64,000 nt of DNA from positions 558,001 to 622,000 of the forward strand of contig CAVQUX010000006.1 in assembly GCA_963716925.1 (NCBI GenBank). Reading direction: 5' to 3'. The stretch is from DAISKN01 sp963716925. GTDB lineage: Bacteria > Acidobacteriota > Vicinamibacteria > Marinacidobacterales > SMYC01. Made by a program: the position numbers and the translations under genes. Below the pieces are notes generated by a model that was given only the letters and a program-made list of their open reading frames with translations, was not told where the DNA came from and searched no databases. Shown here piece after piece: positions 33,990 through 42,941 of this stretch (position 1 is its first letter; each line of letters starts with the position of its first letter).

Positions 33990-34953
33990 ATGCGGCTCCA
34001 AGGGGTTCTCGGCCATCTGAGCCTCGGATCGGTCACGTGCTTCGAGAACCTCGCGTTCGTCCCCGTTCTCGGTCCCTCCGCCATACGGAACGACCTGCTG
34101 CTCCCGGACGAAGCTCTCCAGACGGGCTACTTCACCGTCACCGAGTCGGGACGGGTCGACACGCTCCTCGTCGAGAACCGCCTGGGGATGAAAGTGTTCG
34201 TTCCCGCGGGAGCGACGTTCGAGGGAAACACCCAGAACCGCGCCGCCGTCCTCCCGGTTGTCGTCGCTCCACGGTCGGGCCCGCTTCCGCTCCTGGTGCG
34301 TTGTGCCGAGGAAGGACAGCCTCTCTGCCGCGATGGGCGGATGGATCGAATCCGACGGCGTGATCCTGGCCTCCGCGAGGACGGGGGACGTGAGCCAGGG
34401 TGAGGTCTGGGACACGATCTCCTGGACGATTCGCCGGGGACAGCTGGCCAACCCTACGAACGATTACTCCGCCGCGGTGCGGCGTTTCGAGCTCGGCGAC
34501 TATCTCGATGCCGTCGGCCCTCCCGCGGAGGGGCAGAGGGGCTTTATCGCCGCGGTGCGCGACGGCGAGCACATCTCGTTCTACGCGGACATTCTCGGAA
34601 GTCAGGAGCTCTACGCCCGCCTGCACGAGAGACTGTGGAAGAGCGTCGCTCCCGAGGCGAAGTCCGCGGCCGATAGGAGCGCTTTCGTGGACATCGAGAG
34701 GAGCGCGTTCGTCTTCGTGATGGCGGAAGCGAGTCGAATGGAGCTCGGAGAGCGGCGGCTCCGCCGGGGATTCATCGGAACGATTTGCCTGGCGGGCGGC
34801 CCCCCGGCCGTCTCGGCTCTGGTGAACGCCGGCGGCCCCATTCAGATCTCGGTTCGAAGGGAGCTTCCAGGAAAGCGCCTCGCGTCACGACCCGATCACT
34901 CGCTCGTCTTTCGACGTGGCGACTTTCCCGAGCTCGGGAGCGGCGACTCATAG
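33990..34953 (+). CDS. ARPP-1 domain protein (DUF6569-like), frameshifted
   Basis: The first part, from ATG 33990, reads FENLAFVPVLGPSAIRND, ALQTGYFTVTESGRVDTLLV and GMKVFVPAGATFEGNTQNRA. Near 34320 the sense moves one frame over, to MGGWIESDGVILASARTGDV, and continues to 34953 with FELGDYLDAVGPPAEGQRGF and FYADILGSQELYARLHERLW. Joined, it is about 320 aa. This matches the ARPP-1 domain, named for association with ARG and rhodanese/phosphatase proteins; function unknown. The start has no ribosome-binding site and is uncertain. The end overlaps the convergent SCO gene by 6 bp. Confidence 0.65.
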
Positions 34954-35802
34954 CGGCCCGAGGAGAGCCTTCACGTCGCCGAGAGCTTCCTCGGGGCTCC
35001 ATTCGTTTCCGCGATAAACCTCCCTCAGCGTCCCGTCGGGGGCGAGAAGCGCGGTTCTGAGGTTGTGCACGATCTGATCGGCCTCGGTCCGGAACTCGAG
35101 CTGAAAGAAGGAGGCGAGCTCACGGATCGACTCCGAGCTTCCGGTCGCGAACTCCCAGTGAGCGAGACTCGCAACCGTCCCCACCCCGAGCATCGACGCG
35201 TAGGCTTTCAGTTTTTCCGGGGTGTCGAAGTCGGGGTCGAAGCTGACCGTCAAGAGATGAGTCCGCGCATGGAGAGCGGGATCGCGTCGGAGCTTGTCTT
35301 CGATTGCCGAGAAATGCTGCGTCATTCTCGGGCAGAACTCGACGAGCGGACAGCGGGTGTAGATGAACGTCAGCAGGACGGCTTTACCGCGCCGATCGCT
35401 CAGCCGAAATCGCTCTCCATCCTGGTTGACGAGCTCGGTGTCGGGCGCGAGCTCGCCGATCCGGATCCCTTCGGCCGGGCTCGCCTCTTCCGCCGAAGGA
35501 AGAGAGCGACTGACGACGAGCTCCTGGAGCCAGTACTCCCGAAGAGCGCCTCGGTCCCGGACCACGAGGATCGCGTTGAGCCCGTCTCCAGAGGCGAGAG
35601 AGCCGAACACCTTGTCGTCCTTCACCGGAAAGGTCATGGTCATCCCGGGCATCAGGCCTTCGACATCCTGGTGATCGACGGTGACGGTTCGGCCCGCGGG
35701 GTCGACGCCGACGACTTTCCCGCGCAGCTCGAAGCGCCTCTCCTCGACGTCCTGGCAGGCGACGAGAAGGAACGCCAGTACAGCGACAGGACCGCATCTC
35801 AT
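34948..35802 (-). CDS. SCO1/SenC lipoprotein with CusF-like copper-binding domain
   Basis: A 284-aa lipoprotein with lipobox LLVAC (Cys16). Residues 22-100 form a small copper-binding OB-type domain (VEGLMPGMTMTFPVKDD, Met-rich as in CusF-like modules). The SCO thioredoxin-fold domain has TRCPLVEFCPRM (Cys151 and Cys157, the longer CxxxxxC variant) and the copper-ligand His246 in QIVHNLRTALLAPDG. SCO proteins deliver copper to cytochrome oxidase CuA or act as thiol reductants. No oxidase subunit genes are in the window. Confidence 0.88.
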   Translation of the reverse strand: MRCGPVAVLAFLLVACQDVEERRFELRGKVVGVDPAGRTVTVDHQDVEGLMPGMTMTFPVKDDKVFGSLASGDGLNAILVVRDRGALREYWLQELVVSRSLPSAEEASPAEGIRIGELAPDTELVNQDGERFRLSDRRGKAVLLTFIYTRCPLVEFCPRMTQHFSAIEDKLRRDPALHARTHLLTVSFDPDFDTPEKLKAYASMLGVGTVASLAHWEFATGSSESIRELASFFQLEFRTEADQIVHNLRTALLAPDGTLREVYRGNEWSPEEALGDVKALLGPL

Positions 35803-35945
35803 AGCGACATCGACTCACAATCTCACACTCCGGCGGCGGCTTGTCAATTTCGCCGGAAGCAGGGGTGCCAGCGCTGCCGATTGCCTCCGCCCTCAATCTG
35901 GTATCCTGCGGGCCCAGGCGCCAGGAAACCCCGGACAATGAACGA

Positions 35946-36692
35946 GTGAAATCGCAGGAAGAGGTCATAGGTCTCGTGCGGGAGCGCAGCCCGCTTTCGG
36001 CGGACGAGACGGAGACCATGGTCCGTCGGCGCTTCTCGATCGTGGCCAGCACTCTCGAGGTCCCGCTGAAACGTTTCCGACTGGATCTCAAGCGGACTCT
36101 CGACGTGGGTTGCGGCTTCGGCCAGTGTCTCGTCCATTTCGGTCCGGGGTCCATGGGACTGGAGATCGTGGACGACAAGATCGCCTTCGCACGCTCTCTG
36201 GGACTCGAAGCCGTTCGCTGCGACCTCGATCGCGATCTCGAAGAGATCGGCGGTCGGCGCTTCGAGGCGATCTGGTGCTCGGACGTGCTCGAGCACCTGC
36301 ACGCTCCCTTCGCTCTCCTCTGTCGGTTGGCCGATCATCTCGAGGACGATGGAATCCTCGTGTGCTACGTGACCGTCCGTCCGGGAAATCCTCTCGTCCG
36401 TTCGGCGTGGAAGCGGTTTCTCGGAAACGAGCCCTACGGCGCGACGACGCACCACTACCAGTTCACGCTTCCGACGGCCCGGTACCTGCTCGATCGCGCC
36501 GGATTTCGCGTCATCGACCGGATCGTGCCCGGGATTCGCAACGACAGGGCGAATCGGGTGGCGGCCGCGGCGCTGAGCTTCGTGTTTCCCTCGATCGTCC
36601 TGATCTCGAAGCGCGACCCCGACCTGCTCCGTTCCCGCGGCGAAGGCATTCGCAAGAACCGGCAGGGGGTCGCCCCGGAATCGAGTCGGTAG
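35946..36692 (+). CDS. Class I SAM-dependent methyltransferase (UbiE/MetW-like)
   Basis: A 248-aa protein. Motif I is TLDVGCGFGQCLVHF, motif II GLEIVDDKIAFARSLG, and motif IV EAIWCSDVLEHLHAPFALL, the typical SAM fold of Methyltransf_11/MetW-type enzymes. Downstream, GNEPYGATTHHYQFTLPTAR is a substrate-binding insertion. I chose GTG 35946; a TTG 105 bp upstream would intrude on the SCO promoter and an inner ATG at 36018 would still leave the domain whole. The substrate is unknown. Confidence 0.75.
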   Translation: MKSQEEVIGLVRERSPLSADETETMVRRRFSIVASTLEVPLKRFRLDLKRTLDVGCGFGQCLVHFGPGSMGLEIVDDKIAFARSLGLEAVRCDLDRDLEEIGGRRFEAIWCSDVLEHLHAPFALLCRLADHLEDDGILVCYVTVRPGNPLVRSAWKRFLGNEPYGATTHHYQFTLPTARYLLDRAGFRVIDRIVPGIRNDRANRVAAAALSFVFPSIVLISKRDPDLLRSRGEGIRKNRQGVAPESSR

Positions 36693-36742
36693 CGCGAGGC
36701 AACCGGGGACTTCGCGTGCCGTCGCGCCGGGCCGCGAATCCT

Positions 36743-36976
36743 TCTCATCATGCGGCATACTTCGCGGCTTGCGCATCAGCGCGCATGCGACGGGCGGGGG
36801 AGGCCGTGCGCTGGCTCCGCGAAGCCGCAGCAACTGGGTTCCCTTGCTATCCGCTTTTCGTGCGCGACCCCAACCTCGATCCGATTCGCAATGATCCTGA
36901 GTTCCAGACATTCATGACCGAGATGCACAAACGATCGGTATCGCTGCGGAACGACCTCCTTCCGGTTGGGAATTGA
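36743..36976 (+). pseudogene. Fragment: TPR tail of a serine/threonine kinase-type gene
   Basis: Encodes AYFAACASARMRRAGEAV, RWLREAAATGFPCYPLFVRD, PNLDPIRNDPEFQTFMTEMH and a stop at 36976. The string DPxLDPxRxDPxF after a TPR is the standard ending of TPR-containing protein kinases and adenylate cyclases of Acidobacteriota-like genomes. No kinase or start codon with context precedes it, and the frame upstream belongs to the methyltransferase. It is a leftover 3' end. Confidence 0.6.
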
Positions 36977-37071
36977 CCGGGTCCCGGTAGAATCCCGACG
37001 GGTCACTTCGTTTCGTGCAGACCATGAAGGCCGAAAGACACCGGTTCATGCGTCTCTCCGCCGCGCAGGGC

Positions 37072-37473
37072 TCAAGCGGGCGTCACATGAAAGCCCTGTT
37101 CGGCGAAGTGGGGATCGAACGCGAAGGCGGAACGCAATCCGAGGCGTCTCATGACCTGGAAGCTCGCGCAGTCCACGAAGCTCAAGCTCCTCCGGTTCGC
37201 CGCGAGAACGGCTTCGAGAGCGGCACGGTGATCGTCCGCCGACACCCATTCGATCTCGAGCGCCGGAACCACGTCGCTCGCGAGGAGACGGGTGGCATCC
37301 ATTCCCAATCGGCTCTGCACCAGCGCCAGGGTTTCCACGAGGATGTAGTTGGAGGTCACGAGCACCTCGGGCCCCGAGAGGCACTCCTTCCAGCGTGCGC
37401 TGGCCCGTTCATGGAACTCGTCGTCACGGTCCATCGCCGCGTAGAGGGCCGAGGTATCGACGAAGAGGCTCAC
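37072..37473 (-). CDS. vapC: VapC-like PIN-domain toxin
   Basis: A 133-aa PIN ribonuclease. Acidic residues for metal binding are in place: Asp6 (SLFVDTSALYA), Glu47 (ILVETLALV), Asp101 (SLSFVDCASF) and Asp120 (AFAFDPHF). It should cleave specific RNA when released from its antitoxin. The start overlaps the antitoxin stop by four bases, the usual antitoxin-first order. Confidence 0.9.
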   Translation of the reverse strand: MSLFVDTSALYAAMDRDDEFHERASARWKECLSGPEVLVTSNYILVETLALVQSRLGMDATRLLASDVVPALEIEWVSADDHRAALEAVLAANRRSLSFVDCASFQVMRRLGLRSAFAFDPHFAEQGFHVTPA

Positions 37474-37718
37474 CCGCGGTAGGCCTCGGCGAGGTAATCG
37501 TCGTGGCGCTTGCCGACGTCTTTCTTGCCGGACCCGAATCGGCCCGCGGCTTCCAGGGCACGGCGCCTTCGCTCTTCGAAGCTCGGAGCGATTTCGACGT
37601 CCACATAGGCGTCGACGGCCCGCCGGACCAGCTCGGCAACCGAGACGTTCAGGCGAAGAGCCTTTGCCCGTAGGACTTTCAGTTGTTTCTGCGTTAGCTG
37701 TATCTGCGTTCGGACCAT
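37470..37718 (-). CDS. Ribbon-helix-helix antitoxin paired with VapC
   Basis: An 82-aa protein. MVRTQIQLTQKQLKVLRAKA followed by LNVSVAELVRRAVDAYVDVE is a CopG/MetJ-like ribbon-helix-helix. The remainder (SFEERRRRALEAAGRFGSGK and DVGKRHDDYLAEAYRG) is the usual toxin-wrapping tail of antitoxins paired with PIN toxins. It should repress its own operon through the palindromes overlapping its start. Confidence 0.88.
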   Translation of the reverse strand: MVRTQIQLTQKQLKVLRAKALRLNVSVAELVRRAVDAYVDVEIAPSFEERRRRALEAAGRFGSGKKDVGKRHDDYLAEAYRG

Positions 37719-37757
37719 GTTGTCACCATGACATCTCTAATGCAGTCATGATAACAT
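37717..37757 (-). promoter_or_regulatory. Nested inverted repeats at the toxin-antitoxin promoter
   Basis: Inner palindrome TGTCA-CCA-TGACA (37721-37733). Outer arms ATGTTGTCA (37717-37725) and TGATAACAT (37749-37757) pair in 8 of 9 positions. They begin at the antitoxin start codon, as expected for an RHH operator. The rest of the region to 38022 shows no gene. Confidence 0.5.
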
Positions 37758-38022
37758 AATCCCCTGGGTACCTTATATTGAAGGTTCCCACCGGGAAACG
37801 GCGGGGGCGTGAGGAGCCCAAGAACGCGATCCACGGCGGACATCGAAGCCCACGAGGACGCAGACCCGGTCCGTACCCTGCGCATACGCTACGACGCCTT
37901 CACCGGGCGATCACCAGGATCTCGGAGCCGATGACGACGGCACCGGTGCGGGCGTCGGTTTCCATTCCAATCGGACAGGTCGCCTTCGTCGAGTAAACGT
38001 CGGCCGCAGGAGATGCCACCCA

Positions 38023-38817
38023 ATGTTTGAATTCCTCTTCGATCTTCCGCTGGTGGTAACCGGGCCGGCGGTCGTCTCCGCCCTCTGCCTGTTCGCCGTG
38101 GCTGGGTTGGTGGTGGTCCGCCGACGCGTGCTGCCACGTCTGCGCATTGACACGGCGGATTCGGAATTCAGCGGCGCCACGCTGCAGGCGGTGATGGTTT
38201 TCTACGGCCTGGCCGTGGCGCTGATCGCCGTGAGCGTTTGGCAGACCTACTCCGATACGGCAGAAATCGTTTCCGAAGAGGCCACCGCCCTGGCCGCGCT
38301 CTACCGGGACGTGAGCAGTTACCCCGACTCCGTCCGCCCGCAACTGCAGAACGAACTTCGGGATTACGTTCAATACATCATTCAGGAAGCCTGGCCGTTG
38401 CAGCGGCGCGGGAAAGTCCCAGGCGGTGGGGTGGAACGCATGAACCGCTTCCAGGCCGTTCTGGTTGGCTTCGAGCCGGCGACGGAAGGTCAGAAACTTC
38501 TGCACGCGGAAACCCTCCGTGCGTACAACCAGATGATCCAGGCCCGCCGACTGAGACTCGATGCGGTGAACACCGGTTTGCCGGCCGTGATGTGGGCCGT
38601 CGTCGTCTTGGGCGCGTTCATCGGCCTGAGCTCCTCCTTCTTCTTCAAAGTGGAAGATGCGCGATTGCATGGGACCCAAGTGCTCCTTCTGGCGGTGTTC
38701 ATAGGGCTCGTCATCTTCATGATCTTCGCGCTGGACCGTCCTTTCCGCGGCGACCTTGGACTGCGGCCCGATCCCTATCAACTGATTTACGATCAACTGA
38801 TGAAAAACCATCCGTGA
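38023..38817 (+). CDS. DUF4239 (bestrophin-like) membrane protein
   Basis: A 264-aa protein with two N-terminal helices (VVTGPAVVSALCLFAVAGLV; AVMVFYGLAVALIAVSVWQT), a cytoplasmic helical region (EIVSEEATALAALYRDVSSY) and two C-terminal helices (GLPAVMWAVVVLGAFIGLSS; VLLLAVFIGLVIFMIFALDR) ending RPFRGDLGLRPDPY. This is the DUF4239 layout, distantly bestrophin-like. The function is unknown. CTG leucine codons are more frequent than in most neighbours. Confidence 0.8.
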   Translation: MFEFLFDLPLVVTGPAVVSALCLFAVAGLVVVRRRVLPRLRIDTADSEFSGATLQAVMVFYGLAVALIAVSVWQTYSDTAEIVSEEATALAALYRDVSSYPDSVRPQLQNELRDYVQYIIQEAWPLQRRGKVPGGGVERMNRFQAVLVGFEPATEGQKLLHAETLRAYNQMIQARRLRLDAVNTGLPAVMWAVVVLGAFIGLSSSFFFKVEDARLHGTQVLLLAVFIGLVIFMIFALDRPFRGDLGLRPDPYQLIYDQLMKNHP

Positions 38818-38936
38818 CGAGCACGCGAATCCCGTGAAGACCCAGCGCTGCGCTGCGCCGGGAAAATGCTCCCTATCTCCCCGCCGGATCCTGTAAGATG
38901 GGGGCGCACGAGGGGAACTGAAGGAGAAGCATTCCA

Positions 38937-39278
38937 ATGAAACCGATTCGATGCACGCTTACGCTCGCCCTCGCCCTCGCGGCGGGCGCCGCCGTCTCCT
39001 CGACGGTCGACGCCGCCGACGGTAAGGCGATATTTCTGGCGCAGAAGTGCAATACTTGTCACACGATCGACTCCCAGAGCATCGCCAAGACCTCCGAGAA
39101 AATGAAGGCGCCCGACCTCTCCAACGCGAGCGGTCTGGTCGAGAGCGCGGACTGGCTGAAGTCCTTCCTGAAGAAGGAAGTGAAGAAGGACGACAAGAAC
39201 CACCAGCGCGAGTTCAAGGGGACCGCTGAGGAGCTGGACGCCGTCGTTCAGTGGCTCATGACCCTGAAGAAAACCTAG
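38937..39278 (+). CDS. Periplasmic monohaem cytochrome c
   Basis: A 113-aa exported cytochrome with a signal peptide (CTLTLALALAAGAAVSSTVDA) and haem site CNTCH at residues 38-42; a Met ligand may be in KMKAPDLSN. GAAGGAGAAG precedes the ATG. It opens a run of redox genes in one direction, 46 bp before the Rieske gene, and is likely an electron carrier for the Rieske/cytochrome b complex. Confidence 0.9.
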   Translation: MKPIRCTLTLALALAAGAAVSSTVDAADGKAIFLAQKCNTCHTIDSQSIAKTSEKMKAPDLSNASGLVESADWLKSFLKKEVKKDDKNHQREFKGTAEELDAVVQWLMTLKKT

Positions 39279-39324
39279 TCGTCTTCCCAGACTCCGCGGG
39301 ACAACCACCCTCACAGGAGGTCCA

Positions 39325-39774
39325 ATGGCTGAAGGCCGGCCTGTCGGACGCCGCACGTTCGTGGACTATCTGCTCGGCGGCGGCATTCTCGCATCGCTCG
39401 TTTCCTTCCTCTACCCCGTGGCCCGATTCGTCATGCCTCCGCCAATCCGGGAGGCGATCGAGACCAACGTGGTGGCGGCCAAGGTGGGAGAGCTTTCGCC
39501 CAACTCGGGAAAAGTGTTCAAGTTCGGACGAAGGCCCGCGCTCCTCGTCAACACCCCCGGGGGTGAGCTGCGGGCCTACGACGGCATCTGCACCCACCTC
39601 AACTGCACCATCCAGTACCGCTCGGACTACGGCCAGATCTGGTGCGCCTGCCACAACGGCTTCTACGACACATCCGGAAAGAACATCGCCGGGCCGCCAC
39701 CCCGGCCCCTGGAGCGACTGAACGTTCAGGTCCGCGGGGACGAGGTCATCGTGAGCCGCGGGAGCACTTCATGA
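39325..39774 (+). CDS. Rieske [2Fe-2S] protein
   Basis: A 149-aa membrane-anchored Rieske protein. VGRRTFVDYLLGGGILASLV gives a twin-arginine-like N terminus and anchor. Cluster ligands are CTHLNC and CACHNGFYD (CxH and CxxH). AGGAGG precedes the ATG. It takes electrons from quinol bound to cytochrome b. The stop overlaps the cytochrome b start (ATGA). Confidence 0.93.
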   Translation: MAEGRPVGRRTFVDYLLGGGILASLVSFLYPVARFVMPPPIREAIETNVVAAKVGELSPNSGKVFKFGRRPALLVNTPGGELRAYDGICTHLNCTIQYRSDYGQIWCACHNGFYDTSGKNIAGPPPRPLERLNVQVRGDEVIVSRGSTS

Positions 39775-40854
39775 GCGCTTCGGTCTTCGAGCGGACCTAT
39801 CGATGGCTCGACGAACGGCTCCCGCTCGAAGACGTCGTCACGCTCGCGAAGAAGAAGACCGTCCCCCAGCACCGCTACAGCTTCTGCTACTTCTTCGGAG
39901 GGGCGACGCTCTTCTTTCTCACGCTCCAGGTGGCGACCGGGATCCTGCTCCTTCTCTACTACAAGCCCACGGCGGAAGCGGCGTTCGAGAGCGTCCGCTT
40001 CATCGTGACCGAGGTGTCTTTCGGCTGGCTCATCCGATCCATCCACAGCTGGTCGGCCAACCTCATGGTCCTCTCGGCCGTCCTCCACATGGTGACGGTC
40101 TTCTTCATGGGCGCCTATCGCAAGCCGCGCGAGCTGACGTGGTGGACGGGCGCGGCGCTCCTGGGGCTGAGCATGGGGTTCGGCTTCAGCGGGTATCTCC
40201 TTCCGTGGAACGAGCTGGCGTTTTTCGCCACTCGCGTGGGAACGGACATGGCCGGCAAGATTCCTCTCGTCGGCCAGCTACGTTCTCGAGTTCCTTCGAG
40301 GCGGGGAGGACGTGACGGGAGCGACCCTGACCCGGTTCTTCGGCTTTCACGTGGCCGTGCTCCCGATGATCGTAACGGCGCTCCTCGGTCTCCACGTGCT
40401 CCTGATTCAGCGTCAGGGGATGAGCGTTCCCACCTCGGTGAAGGGCGAAGCCGCGGCCCGTCGAGGGATGCCGTTCTTTCCCAACTTCTTTCTCCGGGAG
40501 CTGATGGGCTGGGGGATCGCTCTCGCGGTGCTCGCGGCGCTCGCCTCGCTCTTCCCCTGGGAGCTCGGGGTGAAGGCGGACGCGTTCGCCCCCGCGCCCG
40601 CGGGCATCAAGCCCGAGTGGTACTTCCTCTTCATGTTCCAGACCCTCAAGTACCTCCCGGCCACGCTCTTCGGGGTGGAGGGAGAGCTCCTGGGGCTCAT
40701 GTTCTTCGGCGCCCTTGGCCTCGCCTGGTTTCTGCTCCCGGTTTTGGACCGGCGTTCCGCGGGAGACGATCGGAATCCCGTCGTGACCTGGGCGGGCGTC
40801 CTGGTGCTTCTCTTCGCCGCGGTGATGACGGTTCTGGGGTACGTGATGCCATGA
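39771..40854 (+). CDS. Cytochrome b (b6 plus subunit IV in one protein), frameshifted
   Basis: The N-terminal domain from ATG 39771 has RYSFCYFFGGATLFFLTLQV, SIHSWSANLMVLSAVLHMVT (haem His pair in helix B) and GFSGYLLPWNELAFF. Near 40275 an indel shifts the frame; the protein continues YVLEFLRGGEDVTGATLTRF, FHVAVLPMIVTALLGLHVLL and the Qo-site motif PEWYFLFMFQTLKY. Joined, it is about 360 aa, with the b6 and subunit IV parts fused as in bc1. It oxidises quinol and hands electrons to the Rieske protein. Its start and stop overlap the flanking genes. Confidence 0.88.
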
Positions 40855-42107
40855 TCCGATTGTCGATTCTCGCGGCCGCGATCCTGACCGGCTCTCTCGC
40901 GTCGGCGCAGAACAACTGTCTCGATTGTCACCTCGAGCTCGAGGACGACGCGCTCACCCCCCCGGCGACCGCTTTCGCGGACGACGTCCACAAAAAGGCG
41001 GGCCTCACCTGCGCATCCTGCCACGGCGGCGATCCGGCCGCGAACGTCGACGATGGGGACATCGAACGGGCAATGGATCCGAAGAAGGGATACATCGGCG
41101 TTCCGAAGCGCTCCGACATTCCGGAGATGTGCGGGCGCTGCCACTCCGATGCGGCCTACATGCACGCCTACGATCCCAACACTCCCGTCGACCAGGCGGC
41201 GCAGTACTGGACGAGCGTGCACGGACAGAAGCTGCGCGACGGCCACGACAAGGTGGCGGAGTGCGCGAGCTGTCACCAGGCCCACGGCGTTCTCGCGGTG
41301 AAAGACCCCAGAGCGCCCGTTTACCCGACCCAGATCCCGGAAACCTGCGGGAAATGCCACGGCGACGCGCAGTACATGGCCGACTACGGTATCCCGACCG
41401 ACCAGCTCGAAAAGTACCGGACGAGCGTCCACGGGCACGCGCTCTTCGTCCAGGGCGATCTCGGAGCGCCGACCTGCAACAGCTGCCACGGCAACCACGG
41501 CGCCGCGCCGCCGGGAGTCGACAGCGTCTCCCGGGTCTGCGGTACGTGTCACGCCATCCAGAAGGAGCTCTTCGCCGCGAGCCCGCATCAGGAGGCGTTC
41601 CTGTCGATGGAGCTTCCGGAATGCGAAGCCTGCCACGAGAACCATGCCACGGCGTCGCCCACGGACGAGATGGTGGGCACCGCCGAAGGGTCCATCTGTC
41701 TCGATTGCCACACCGAGGGCGAGGACGCCTTCGTGGCGGCGGCCGCCGTTCGTGGGAGAATCGAGGCCCTCAAGGCCGCGGAGGCCCGGGCCCGCGAGCT
41801 CGTCGAGCGGGCGGGCCGGGCGGGAATGGAGGTGAGCGATGCCGAAGTCGCCCTCATCGACGCCAACCAGGCGCTCGTGGAGACGCGCAATCTGGTGCAT
41901 ACCTTCGCCGCGGCGCCCGTGGACGAAAAGGTGAAGGAGGGACTCGCCTTCGCCAGGAGCGCCGAGGACATGGGGGTCGCCGCGCTGAACGAGATCGACT
42001 ACCGTCGTATCGGGCTCGCGATATCGCTGGTGTTCATCCTGCTCATGGTTCTCGGCCTCTATCTCAAGATCCGTCAGATCGAGCGATCCCAGGAAGGTCC
42101 TACATGA
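40851..42107 (+). CDS. Nine-haem membrane-anchored cytochrome c
   Basis: A 418-aa cytochrome with signal peptide (RLSILAAAILTGSLASA) and nine CxxCH sites: CLDCH, CASCH, CGRCH, CASCH, CGKCH, CNSCH, CGTCH, CEACH, CLDCH. After the haem domain comes a helical segment (EALKAAEARARELVERAGRA; ALIDANQALVETRNLVHTFA) and a C-terminal anchor (IGLAISLVFILLMVLGLYLK). The head must face the periplasm. The start overlaps the cytochrome b stop and its own stop overlaps the next gene, so it is probably a subunit of the quinol-oxidising complex, as multihaem proteins are in Geobacter Cbc-type complexes. Confidence 0.9.
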   Translation: MIRLSILAAAILTGSLASAQNNCLDCHLELEDDALTPPATAFADDVHKKAGLTCASCHGGDPAANVDDGDIERAMDPKKGYIGVPKRSDIPEMCGRCHSDAAYMHAYDPNTPVDQAAQYWTSVHGQKLRDGHDKVAECASCHQAHGVLAVKDPRAPVYPTQIPETCGKCHGDAQYMADYGIPTDQLEKYRTSVHGHALFVQGDLGAPTCNSCHGNHGAAPPGVDSVSRVCGTCHAIQKELFAASPHQEAFLSMELPECEACHENHATASPTDEMVGTAEGSICLDCHTEGEDAFVAAAAVRGRIEALKAAEARARELVERAGRAGMEVSDAEVALIDANQALVETRNLVHTFAAAPVDEKVKEGLAFARSAEDMGVAALNEIDYRRIGLAISLVFILLMVLGLYLKIRQIERSQEGPT

Positions 42108-42734
42108 TTTCGTACGTCGATCAAGGACTCGCCGCCATCGCCGTCGGGTTGGTAGCGCTCGTCCTCCTCATCGGGTACCGCCCGTCGCTCACCGACGCCC
42201 GCGGCGGCAAGGTGCTCGCGTTTCTCAGCTTCTTCATCCTGCCGATCCTGGTGACGTGGGTCGGGACCTCCGAGCACCTTCAGCACTCGAAGTCCACGGG
42301 CTTCTGCATGTCCTGCCACGTCATGGTGCCCTACGGCCGGAGTCTACGTATCGACGACCCGAGCCCACATCCCCGCTGTCCACTACCAGAACAAGCTGAT
42401 CTCGCGGGACGAGACCTGCTTCACCTGCCATACCACCTACACCATGTTCGGCGACTTCAAGGCGAAGCTCACGGGGATGAAGCACGTCTACATCTACTAC
42501 CTGGGGACGGTGTCCGACCCGATCCAGCTCTACGAGCCGTACCAGAACCGCGAATGCCTCCATTGCCACGACGGATCCCGTTCCTTCGAGGAGCAGGAGC
42601 TGCACGTCGACGTTCGAGCCGAGCTCGCGTCGAACGAGACCTCCTGCCTCGAATGCCACGGCGATATCCATGACATCCACGCCCTCGCGGAGAAGCCGAT
42701 GTGGTCGGGACCCGAGCCGGGAGGCGCCCCATGA
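42104..42734 (+). CDS. NapC/NirT-type four-haem cytochrome, frameshifted
   Basis: ATG 42104 overlaps the previous stop. Two N-terminal helices (LAAIAVGLVALVLLIGYRPS; VLAFLSFFILPILVTWVGTS) precede haem 1, STGFCMSCHVMVPYG. Near 42345 the frame shifts and continues HYQNKLISRDETCFTCHTTY, DFKAKLTGMKHVYIYYLGTV, RECLHCHDGSRSF and ETSCLECHGDIHD. Four haems, the haem-1 context and the H-x-N-K-L motif identify the NapC/NirT/NrfH quinol dehydrogenase family. About 210 aa when joined. It offers a second route from quinol to periplasmic haems. Confidence 0.85.
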
Positions 42735-42916
42735 GCGTCGAAGTCCTGCACCGCCAGCTCAAGATCTCCTCGCTCCTGGTGTCGGCGGGCCTGGTGGTGG
42801 AAGTGGCGACGCTGTTCTGGTCCCACCCGCTGACGTTCGTGGCCTTCATCCTGCTCGGAGGAACGCTGGTCGGGATGGGAATCCTGCTCTACTTGTACTC
42901 CATCGTTTCGCGATAG
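42731..42916 (+). CDS. Small two-helix membrane protein in the cytochrome cluster
   Basis: A 61-aa protein whose ATG overlaps the previous stop. An N-terminal amphipathic stretch (MSVEVLHRQLKISS) is followed by two hydrophobic helices (LLVSAGLVVEVATLFW; LTFVAFILLGGTLVGMGILL). I recognise no family. Its tight coupling suggests a small structural subunit of the membrane complex, comparable with small subunits of cytochrome bc/b6f complexes. Confidence 0.65.
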   Translation: MSVEVLHRQLKISSLLVSAGLVVEVATLFWSHPLTFVAFILLGGTLVGMGILLYLYSIVSR

Positions 42917-42941
42917 CGAGGTCCCTACCGGGAGGAGCGCC

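Noticed and set aside
37900..37996. Short minus-strand peptide resembling a C terminus (CPIGMETDARTGAVVIGS)
   Set aside because: Reads like protein, but the frame upstream is only the antisense of the DUF4239 gene and no family was recognised; possible relic, not supportable as a feature.
40312..40854. Separate subunit IV (PetD-like) gene
   Set aside because: The apparent separate frame is the continuation of cytochrome b after an indel; there is no start with a ribosome-binding site and the upstream half flows into it.
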